Source: Dyadobacter endophyticus (GTDB lineage: Bacteria > Bacteroidota > Bacteroidia > Cytophagales > Spirosomataceae). From it: a stretch of DNA of 64,000 nt. Shown here piece after piece: positions 18,957 through 26,026 of the stretch. The DNA lies in assembly GCF_014641595.1 (NCBI RefSeq), contig NZ_BMIA01000001.1, positions 1,364,001-1,428,000 of the forward strand. The letters run 5' to 3'. Numbering within the stretch: position 1 is the stretch's first letter; each line of letters begins with the position of its first letter. The position numbers were made by a program, and so were the translations under genes. Under the pieces are notes generated by a model. That model was not told the origin of the DNA. It ran no database searches and saw only the letters and a list, made by a program, of their open reading frames with translations.

Positions 18957-18963
18957 TCGGGCC

Positions 18964-19125
18964 TTGCCAAACAAACTGACCAATAAAGCCGAAAAAGTAT
19001 CACTTGGGTTCATGCTGATCGCGACAGCAGGTCTTGGGGGCATGTGGGTGACAGCTACTTTCACACATCGTATATATGTACGCGTTAGAGCGGCGGGACC
19101 CGTTACCGGCAAAGCAGTGAGTTGA
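18964..19125 (+). CDS. possible small membrane protein
   Basis: A 53-codon frame opening 7 bp after the cupin stop and starting at TTG (18964), or at ATG 19012 for a 37-residue form. It encodes a short polar N-terminus with several lysines, one hydrophobic helix (VSLGFMLIATAGLGGMWVTA) and a basic tail (RIYVRVRAAG). The topology looks protein-like, but the start is weak and no family is recognised. Confidence 0.3.
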   Translation: MPNKLTNKAEKVSLGFMLIATAGLGGMWVTATFTHRIYVRVRAAGPVTGKAVS

Positions 19126-19182
19126 GGCAGGCCGTAAAAATCGGGCCTGGTAAAGATTCAAAATTACACTTAATCGAATAAA

Positions 19183-19860
19183 ATGAAAACTAATGATGAT
19201 TTGCAACGGGACGTTCAGGATGCAATAAAATGGGAACCACTATTGCGGGAAGCAGAGATAGGCGTCACTGCCAAAGACGGTGTGATAACCCTTTCAGGCA
19301 CTGTGGATAGCTATGGCAAAAAATCAGATGCGGAAGAGGTGGCCAGGCGCGTGCAAGGCGTTAAAGTGGTGACCGAGCTGATAAATATTAAACCGCGTGA
19401 TGAAACGATTGTCCGCGATGATGCTGAGCTGAGCAATGAAATATTGAATGCCTGTCAATCGACTCTGGAAATACCATCGGATCGCATCACAGTGAAGGTA
19501 GAAAATGGCTGGATAACCCTGTGCGGTGATCTGCGATGGAGCTATCAGCGTGATGCGGCGGAACGGCTGATCCGGGAACTTTCGGGAGTAAAGGGCATAT
19601 CCAATAACATCACCATTAAATCTGAGCCGTCGCCTGATATGGACAAGGCGGCCATCGAAGGCGCGTTTGCACGCAACAGCGCCATAACAGAAGAAGATAT
19701 TCACGTTAAAGTCGTTAAAAATAAGGCCATTCTGACAGGTACGGTCAATTCCTGCTATGAAAAAGATGAGGCTGCGCGGCAGGCCTGGAAATCGCCCGGG
19801 GTCGAGATAGTTTATAATGAGTTAATAGTAGAACATTATCCCGTTACTGTGGATAGATAA
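19183..19860 (+). CDS. triple BON-domain protein
   Basis: A 225-residue protein built of three consecutive BON domains (residues about 5-72, 80-147 and 152-220), each with the pattern D.I.V.V.dGvitLsGtV: for example IGVTAKDGVITLSGTVDSY, ITVKVENGWITLCGDLRW and IHVKVVKNKAILTGTVNSC. BON domains bind phospholipid or peptidoglycan and are linked to osmotic stress (OsmY, Kbp). No signal peptide is visible, so it is probably cytoplasmic like Kbp-type proteins. Confidence 0.88.
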   Translation: MKTNDDLQRDVQDAIKWEPLLREAEIGVTAKDGVITLSGTVDSYGKKSDAEEVARRVQGVKVVTELINIKPRDETIVRDDAELSNEILNACQSTLEIPSDRITVKVENGWITLCGDLRWSYQRDAAERLIRELSGVKGISNNITIKSEPSPDMDKAAIEGAFARNSAITEEDIHVKVVKNKAILTGTVNSCYEKDEAARQAWKSPGVEIVYNELIVEHYPVTVDR

Positions 19861-19907
19861 TAGTCTGTTCTTAGCGGGAAAACATCCATTTCAAACGAGA
19901 TAAAATC

Positions 19908-20375
19908 ATGAATATCAACAAAATAATAGCTTCTCTGAGCTTAATCCTGCTCGCTTTTCCCTTAACCGCCCAAGTCGTCTCAAAAGATTCTCTTTCAAAC
20001 CTGAAAGAACAGAGGCAAATGCTGGAAATAGGCAAAAGGTTAAACGAAAACAAGATAGAGCTGGCCAAGCTTGAAAACGAGCGGGACGGAAAAGTAGCGG
20101 CGGTATCGCAAACATCCGAGAACGCACAGAAATCGGCAGACGCTAATAAGCAGGCCGCAGACAGACTCGGGGAACAATCCCAGGACCGCAAGCTCGCCCG
20201 CAGGGCCAACAACAGCGCTGGTTCAGCCAGGTCGGATGCTAAGAAAGCCCGCAAGGCCGGTTACAGTCTGGAAAAACTCGATAAGGATATTAACTCACTG
20301 AAAGCGAGCATCCAAGATGATGAACAGAAACTGGTCGATATGCGGCCCTCTATACACCCGGAACCGATGTATTGA
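19908..20375 (+). CDS. secreted coiled-coil protein of unknown function
   Basis: A 155-residue protein with a signal peptide (MNINKIIASLSLILLAFPLTAQ) followed by almost entirely helical, charged sequence with heptad-like repeats (LKEQRQMLEIGKRLNENKIELAKLENE; DKDINSLKASIQDDEQKLVDM). The middle is rich in Ala, Lys, Arg and Asp. Likely a periplasmic coiled coil. It follows the BON gene by 47 bp, so the two may share a transcript. Confidence 0.7.
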   Translation: MNINKIIASLSLILLAFPLTAQVVSKDSLSNLKEQRQMLEIGKRLNENKIELAKLENERDGKVAAVSQTSENAQKSADANKQAADRLGEQSQDRKLARRANNSAGSARSDAKKARKAGYSLEKLDKDINSLKASIQDDEQKLVDMRPSIHPEPMY

Positions 20376-20411
20376 CATTAGAATATTGTACGACTTTATC
20401 GACCCAATAAC

Positions 20412-20591
20412 ATGAACGAACCCATATCAGATAGCAAATATTTTGACGGACAATTTGTCTATGCAAAGGTGAATCCCGGGCAAAAGCTGATTATCAGACG
20501 CTATTATAAGAGAATTTATTATTGCCGGGCGGTAGATGGTTCAGAAAAGGAATATGCCTTTTTTGAAAAGGAAATTTCACCCGATTCTTAA
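20412..20591 (+). CDS. small conserved-looking hypothetical protein (59 aa)
   Basis: An ATG-initiated frame of 59 codons, 36 bp after the coiled-coil gene. It reads FDGQFVYAKVNPGQKLIIRRYYKRIYYCRAVDGSEKEYAFFEKEI (quoted in part), a compact beta-rich sequence with many aromatic and basic residues, and it resembles short uncharacterised proteins I associate with Bacteroidota genomes. No domain name can be given. Confidence 0.65.
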   Translation: MNEPISDSKYFDGQFVYAKVNPGQKLIIRRYYKRIYYCRAVDGSEKEYAFFEKEISPDS

Positions 20592-20656
20592 AAGAATGAA
20601 CTTTTGAGCGGCCATAATACGCGCTGGATTATTTCATGCATGTTCGTGAATTTCGA

Positions 20657-21469
20657 TCAACGTTTGTTTCCATTGACCAAAGAAGTAGTTCCGCCTGCAA
20701 GAAATTCTCTGGATAGCGCGTGCATCTCCGTCGAGGTGACTTTAAGAAAAGACAGGTAGTCTGCAAGTGAATAGAAGTTTTGATCCAAAGCCCTTTTTCG
20801 AGTTTTATGTGACAAGGTGTCAAATCTGCAACCCGAAAAATCAAATGCAGTGTTTTCTCGTATCACATCGAAAATCATCTCCATAGTTACTTTTTCGTTT
20901 TGATCCAGTAGAATTTTGCGGTTCTGTATCACATAATCTTCTATGATTTGTGGCATCAAACCGGGTTCTGCAATGAAATCAACACAATCGGCAGTGGGGG
21001 CCGGGTGAATAGTTTCTTGCTTTCGTGCAATTACAATTCCCCCAGCTTTCCGGATCGCCCTTATTCCGTCAAGACCATCTTCTCCAATTTCAAAAAGAAC
21101 AACCCCGATCGCTTTTTCGCCCTGATCAGCCGCAAGGGAGCAAAAAAAATTGTCGGTGTTTTGATGCAGCCCAAGGTCTTGGGCTTTTTCGGTGATCCAT
21201 AACCTTCCCTTCCGGATAGTCATGGATCTGTCATCGGGAATAATGTAGACATGGTCTGTTTCCACGAGCACCCCATTTTGTGCCTCATGAATAGCCAGAT
21301 GCAAATGTTTGGCGAGTATTTCGGCCAGTCTTGTCCGGAAATCGGATGGCAATTGCTGAATAATGACATAGGCGACGCCAGCGAGCGGCTTCTCAACAAA
21401 GAAAGATGCAATTTCGTCGATGCTGGTTTCGGAAGCGCCGATTGAGATGATATGGTGGTGCGCGTTCAT
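20657..21469 (-). pseudogene. truncated CheB-CheR hybrid with degenerate active site
   Basis: A 270-residue ORF. Residues about 5-185 resemble a CheB methylesterase domain, and about 190-260 the N-terminal helical part of a CheR methyltransferase (DVIRENTAFDFSGCRFDTLSHKTRKRA), the order seen in CheB-CheR-PAS hybrid proteins. The CheB triad is damaged: the Ser in SIGAS is present, but the usual GG after it is TS and the catalytic His of the VVQHL motif is Gln (VIIQQL). The CheR part stops after LAGGTTSLVNGNKR; a one-base shift would instead give TTSFFGQWKQ, close to the CheR TSFFRD motif, and then sequence similarity ends. The SAM domain and anything after it are lost. Probably non-functional. 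Confidence 0.65.
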
Positions 21470-21511
21470 ATGGCAGTAGTAGGGGCTAATCTTCTGATTC
21501 GTTTGGCGTAG

Positions 21512-22381
21512 TTAATCCACAGAATTTATTCTGCCATCAGCCCGCCACACTTTGGTTTCGTAGCAGATGGTAGCAACACAAGGGCTGGTTGTCCCAGTGA
21601 CGGGCGCAGCATCTTGCGGACGGGGCGTTGCCGCCAGCGGGATATGGCCTTCACTGGTAAATAACCCTGAGGTGGTGTCCAGTCCTATCCAGCCGGCGCC
21701 GGGGATGAACACTTCTGCCCACGCGTGCAAATCCACGGAAACCGGAAGGCCATTTTCATTGGATTGTACCAGGTATCCGGAAACAAAACGGCTGGCCAAT
21801 CCCAGGTGCCGCGTTACCTGCACCAGCAGCCAGGCGGAGTCCCGGCAAGATCCGCTACCGTATTCTAATGTCTGTTCAGATGTCCAAACGCCTTGCTGTT
21901 CCCTTTTCAGATAGGTAATGCAGGTGTAGATCCTGTTATTGAGTAATACAAGGAATCCAAGAATGTCACTGGCGGATAAATCCAGTTGCGCGATAAATCC
22001 CGTAAGGGTAGGTCCCTGGTCTGTAACTTCCAGGTAGGAGAGAAGGTCTTGTTGAAGTGTGGACGGATATTTGAATGGAAAGCTTTGCGCGTAGTCGTCA
22101 ATGCGGACGTTAAATGGGTCATAGGGAGTCAGTAGCGCATTTATTCGGACTGTCAAAGCCATCGACTCCATGGGACCGTCAAAATCCACGCGCGCTATAA
22201 AGTTTCCGAACACATCCTGTTGCCAATGGGTGACGTTGTTATCCGGTTGGATCTGTAGTGAATAAGATTCGATTTTCGCTGAGGAATGGGCCGTCGGCTT
22301 AAGTCTTAATTGATGAGGCGAGAGAAAAACGCTTCTGTCGTAGGTGTATACAGTTTTATGGAGTATGCTTATTGATGTCAT
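21512..22381 (-). CDS. transglutaminase-like cysteine protease family protein
   Basis: A 289-residue protein with the bacterial transglutaminase N-terminal domain (ILHKTVYTYDRSVFLSPHQLRLKP) followed by the transglutaminase core: Cys in YGSGSCRDSAWLLVQ near residue 178, His in DLHAWAEVFIP near 219 and Asp in WIGLDTTSG near 235, a complete Cys-His-Asp triad. No signal peptide. Many such proteins act as cytosolic proteases or amide hydrolases; the substrate is unknown. Confidence 0.85.
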   Translation of the reverse strand: MTSISILHKTVYTYDRSVFLSPHQLRLKPTAHSSAKIESYSLQIQPDNNVTHWQQDVFGNFIARVDFDGPMESMALTVRINALLTPYDPFNVRIDDYAQSFPFKYPSTLQQDLLSYLEVTDQGPTLTGFIAQLDLSASDILGFLVLLNNRIYTCITYLKREQQGVWTSEQTLEYGSGSCRDSAWLLVQVTRHLGLASRFVSGYLVQSNENGLPVSVDLHAWAEVFIPGAGWIGLDTTSGLFTSEGHIPLAATPRPQDAAPVTGTTSPCVATICYETKVWRADGRINSVD

Positions 22382-22488
22382 AGCAACCTATTAGTGAAGA
22401 TCAGGAGTAGAGTGACTGCTGCGGCCCGCAGGTATTTCGCCTTAACAGAAATTGCTAGAAGGACGAGAACAAGAAGAGTGCATTGAAG

Positions 22489-23598
22489 TTAAACAATTCC
22501 TTCGTTAAAACGGGGCATTCCGAACTTTTTCAGGACAGCGATGTGGGACATGAACGCCTTCATAAAGGTCTTATGCTCCATGTAGTTCAGTCCGAATTCC
22601 TTGGCCGTTTTTTTGACGATAGGCGCGATCCCCGGGTAATGGATGTGGCATATTTTGGGAAAAAGATGATGCTCGATCTGAAAGTTCAAACCGCCTATAT
22701 ACCAGCTCAGCCATTTGTTTCGCGGTGAGAAATTGACAGTAGTCTCCATTTGGTGCACTGCCCAGTCTTTTTCTATAATGCCGTCTGGGTTGGGCAATGG
22801 ATACTGGGTTCCTTCCACCGAGTGGGCCAGCTGAAAGATTACCGTCAGCATCAGGCCGGCAAAGAAATGCATGAGCAAAAAGCCGGCCAGGATAAAACTG
22901 AATGGAATGTTAAATGCGAGCGTGGGCAGAGCGAAGAATATGCCGAAGTAAACCAGCTTCATCACGATCATCCCGGCAAGCATTTGCCGGTTTTGGCGTT
23001 TTGTCTGACGGTTCAGCCCTGATTTAATAAAATGAACATACTGAATAAAATCTTTTAGCAACACCCAGTACAAGGTCAGAATCCCGTAAAAAAAGAATGC
23101 GTACACCCATTGGAACCGGTGAAAGGACTTTACCGTTTCGTGTGGCGATAACTTGATCACCCCCCGGTCCTTAATATCCTCGTCCAGATTGGCCACATTC
23201 GTGTAGGTATGGTGCAGCACATTGTGTTGCCATTTCCAATTGGATACTCCCGCGCCTGCGAGGCAAATCGTAAATCCCAGCCATTTATTTACCGCCGGAT
23301 TTTTAGAAAATGCACCGTGGTTGGCGTCATGCATCACGCTCATACCAATTCCCGAAATTGCGCCACCCATCAGAAGCCAGAGGAGCATACTGATCCAAAA
23401 ATCAGGTGCCAGCAACATTATTGCAACGAAAGGCAGCACATAGGAAGCCAATAAAATGGTGGTTTTCAAAGCCATCCTCTTGTTGGCATACCTCGATTTA
23501 TGATTTTCTGTGAAATATTGCTCAACCCTCTTTTTAAGTGTGGGGAAGAAAAGGGTTTTGTCGATAGCGACAAACTTGATTTTTGTGTCTGCATTCAT
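22489..23598 (-). CDS. membrane fatty acid (acyl-CoA/acyl-lipid) desaturase
   Basis: A 369-residue membrane protein with the three histidine boxes of di-iron front-end desaturases: HDANHG near residue 90, HNVLHH near 126 and QIEHHLFP near 309, plus about four transmembrane helices. The QxxHH third box and overall plan match the linoleoyl-CoA desaturase-like group, without the N-terminal cytochrome b5. It introduces a double bond into fatty acyl chains and so adjusts membrane fluidity; regioselectivity cannot be read from the sequence. Confidence 0.85.
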   Translation of the reverse strand: MNADTKIKFVAIDKTLFFPTLKKRVEQYFTENHKSRYANKRMALKTTILLASYVLPFVAIMLLAPDFWISMLLWLLMGGAISGIGMSVMHDANHGAFSKNPAVNKWLGFTICLAGAGVSNWKWQHNVLHHTYTNVANLDEDIKDRGVIKLSPHETVKSFHRFQWVYAFFFYGILTLYWVLLKDFIQYVHFIKSGLNRQTKRQNRQMLAGMIVMKLVYFGIFFALPTLAFNIPFSFILAGFLLMHFFAGLMLTVIFQLAHSVEGTQYPLPNPDGIIEKDWAVHQMETTVNFSPRNKWLSWYIGGLNFQIEHHLFPKICHIHYPGIAPIVKKTAKEFGLNYMEHKTFMKAFMSHIAVLKKFGMPRFNEGIV

Positions 23599-23822
23599 GG
23601 CCTTCCAGTTAAGTCCTTGTAGTAAAATGACTTTGGAAGATACAGGGACGCTAAATCTGCTCTGGCATAGGCCGTTTAATATAAAACGTTGAAAATCAAT
23701 ATTTATTGTAGAAAATAATCAAAGAAATTGGAGACCGTCATCAACGCTTTTCGAGATTTATTAATCGTTTTTATGTGTTGGTGAAAAGGTGATTGCTATG
23801 CTAATTGCAGCTACCTTTATCT

Positions 23823-24479
23823 ATGAATATCCACCTGGCTCTTCGCCGTCCGACGTTTGCAATTTTTGATACCCACCCGGTAATGCGCATGGGCCTGGCG
23901 ATTCTTCTCAGGGAAAATTTTGAGGAAGCACAGATTGTAGAATCAAAGGATATGCGGGATTACAATCAGCAAGCAGGGCGACCGGAGCCTGATCTGGTTA
24001 TTTACGTGTTGCATGCCGATTTTGAAGAGGAGGGGTACCCATCAATTTCAGAAATCAGACAGAAGTATTCCGGTTCGCGCGTGATCGTGTATGGGCCTGA
24101 AATGCAACCGGAGGTAATCATCGATTACTTTAAGAAGGGGGTTAACGGTTACCTGTCCAAATATGCGGATATATCGGAAATGTTAGTTTGTATTAGGTCC
24201 GTCATGAGCGGGAAGCGATATCTGGGCGCTGAGCATATGGCGTTTATATTCGAATACCTGGTTGCGAGCCATACCCCGCAAAAAAGTTGGGACCTGCTGA
24301 CTCGAAGGCAGAAGGAAGTTGCCGATTACCTGGTTCAAGGAATGTCGACATCGTCCATCGCTGAGAAAACAGGCCTGCATCTTTCTACGATCAGCACATT
24401 CAAAGCCGCCATTTTTGCGAAACTGGGTATCGACAATGTTCTGGCTCTTAAAGAGATTCTGGTAATGAACGAAAACTAA
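23823..24479 (+). CDS. LuxR-type response regulator with a receiver lacking the phosphoacceptor Asp
   Basis: A 218-residue protein: an N-terminal receiver-like fold (FAIFDTHPVMRMGLAILL, PDLVIYVLHADFEEEGYPSI, GVNGYLSKYADISEML) and a C-terminal LuxR/NarL HTH (LLTRRQKEVADYLVQGMSTSSIAEKTGLHLSTIS, quoted in part). In canonical receivers the strand reads PDLVLLD with the phosphorylated Asp; here it reads PDLVIYV, so Val occupies the position. The conserved Lys in GYLSK is kept. I chose ATG 23823; an in-frame TTG lies at 23805. It may act independently of phosphorylation. Confidence 0.8.
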   Translation: MNIHLALRRPTFAIFDTHPVMRMGLAILLRENFEEAQIVESKDMRDYNQQAGRPEPDLVIYVLHADFEEEGYPSISEIRQKYSGSRVIVYGPEMQPEVIIDYFKKGVNGYLSKYADISEMLVCIRSVMSGKRYLGAEHMAFIFEYLVASHTPQKSWDLLTRRQKEVADYLVQGMSTSSIAEKTGLHLSTISTFKAAIFAKLGIDNVLALKEILVMNEN

Positions 24480-24484
24480 ACAGC

Positions 24485-24706
24485 ATGAAACTATCCCAGC
24501 AAATTGCCAATAAGGTTTATCCGATCATGGAAGGAAACAGGCATCTTAGTTCAGAGAGGCTTAATCTCGCATTGGTGCAGGAATTAGAAGCATTGACTGC
24601 CAAGCCAATTGATCTTCTGACGAAATTATTGGAATGCAGTGGGCCCAATAGTGGCAATAAGCACATTTTTGATGAAGTGAGGCGTTACCTCGATAGTCTG
24701 CGTTGA
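24485..24706 (+). CDS. hypothetical protein, 73 aa
   Basis: Starts 5 bp after the response-regulator stop, suggesting translational coupling. The sequence is a helical, soluble-looking 73 residues (SQQIANKVYPIMEGNRHLSS, LVQELEALTAKPIDLLTKLL) with no recognised domain. The tight spacing is the main reason to believe it is real. Confidence 0.55.
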   Translation: MKLSQQIANKVYPIMEGNRHLSSERLNLALVQELEALTAKPIDLLTKLLECSGPNSGNKHIFDEVRRYLDSLR

Positions 24707-24830
24707 ATAAGTTGTTGGAAAAATGTAAGAGAAATCTCGCCGCGAGACAGGCCAGCCAAGGCGATGCCAAAATGGAAGCCAGCTATGAGGGATCAAAAGA
24801 TTCCAGTACGCGTGAAATATAATTTGCCGC

Positions 24831-24966
24831 TTATTTTTCGCCCTTAACCGGATATTCACGGGCTTCAATCGCCTTAGTTATTGCTGAATAAAGTTTCGGA
24901 TGCTTTTCCGTCAAGTTGCAAAGTGTTTACCTTTTTCAGCCAATTTTTAACCTTCTCTTGCGTGAT
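24831..24966 (-). pseudogene. C-terminal fragment of an unidentified gene with a frameshift
   Basis: Two short minus-strand frames join into plausible protein if one base is shifted near 24920: ITQEKVKNWLKKVNTL followed by LTEKHPKLYSAITKAIEA and REYPVKGEK then stop at 24831. Neither has a start and the parent protein is not recognised. It is the only coding-like content in the gap 24707-25065. Confidence 0.35.
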
Positions 24967-25065
24967 CGCCTCCCACAAAACGGAGGGCGCGCGCGAGCAG
25001 GGGCACTTAAATTAATAGTCTACACGGAATATCAATGGTTATGCCAAATAAGTCTATCTTAGCAT

Positions 25066-25269
25066 ATGAAAATCAAAATATTAGTAAAAACAGATCTCCC
25101 GCCGCCAAGCTCGACATTGAAATTCAGGATTAAAAATACAACCAACTGGCGCGTTGGCTTTACCGACGGCGAAACCGGCGATTTTGTTCAGGTAGTGGAT
25201 GGAATCACTTACAGCTATTCCTGGAACCAGATCGATGAATATTATTTAACTGTGCCTGTGTTACCGTAG
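25066..25269 (+). CDS. hypothetical protein, 67 aa
   Basis: A 67-residue ATG-initiated ORF with alternating beta-like sequence (STLKFRIKNTTNWRVGFTDG, TYSYSWNQIDEYYLTVPVLP). No domain recognised. Its 3' end overlaps on the other strand only the frame extending past the receiver fragment. Coding character is moderate. Confidence 0.45.
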   Translation: MKIKILVKTDLPPPSSTLKFRIKNTTNWRVGFTDGETGDFVQVVDGITYSYSWNQIDEYYLTVPVLP

Positions 25270-25281
25270 CAGTGCCCATCA

Positions 25282-25432
25282 CTTGAAACCCATTCATTTG
25301 AGGCATCTCAATATCCAGAAAAACCAAGTCGGGCCGGTAGTCAAGTACAGTCTGTACACTATCACGGCTTTTGGTGTAAGTCGCCACGACTTTCACCTGT
25401 GGACAGTGTTGCGAGAGTATCTACTACCCTAA
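25282..25432 (-). pseudogene. receiver-domain fragment of a response regulator
   Basis: About 45 residues of a receiver domain (HCPQVKVVATYTKSRDSVQT, then YRPDLVFLDIEMPQMNGFQVM with the phosphoacceptor Asp present). Upstream, the frame is closed by TAG, and a shifted frame (RVVDTL) continues the family pattern only briefly. Downstream, after GFQVM, similarity stops and unrelated sequence leads to a stop. The LytTR or other output domain is absent. A relic. Confidence 0.7.
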
Positions 25433-25440
25433 TCTGGGTT

Positions 25441-26026
25441 TGAATATTGTATAGTTAATTCATAATCGAAATACGCTCGGCTGTGATTCTCACGCCATAA
25501 GCAGGCGAACCAACCCGTTGCTAAAAAAGGGGATGAATGGTTAGTTGCAGGCTGCCAGCCTGACTCCACAGGCCATCGTGATTGCTGCGCCGAATTCACA
25601 GCGTGTAGCTCCCAGGGGGGCCATTGGTGAAATTCGCCAATGGATCGTTTCCCACGTTAACCCATTTGTCGTTGAATCCTATTAATTGGTAGGCCTATTG
25701 GTTTCGTTCTGGCTTAGACGCGCCCTGTCTCGTCGACGGCTTTGGACCGAAATGAAATTGGTTTTCCGCCATCCCCGTTTTAGCTTCCGGTGTGTGTGTA
25801 GTGAAAGCAATATATTCTGAAGAATATATATAAATTATATTGTATTATTCAATGTATCCGATATTATATATTGCATTATGTGATTTTTTCAATATTTTCA
25901 ACTCATTAGCCGCATATTTAATACAATGACGTCATGCAGACCCGGCAGGGGGGCTGTTGCTATCAGACTATGTACATACAATCTGATCATTTAAAATGAA
26001 TATCCAACTAAAATCACTCCATTACT
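25441..26026. other. intergenic 586 bp, A+T-rich leader of the TonB-receptor gene
   Basis: No gene is supported here. The last 200 bp before the receptor are very A+T rich. A 9-bp perfect inverted repeat with a 2-bp centre, ATATATTCT (25810-25818) and AGAATATAT (25821-25829), lies about 200 bp before the receptor start and could be an operator, though A+T richness makes chance palindromes more likely. Confidence 0.4.
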
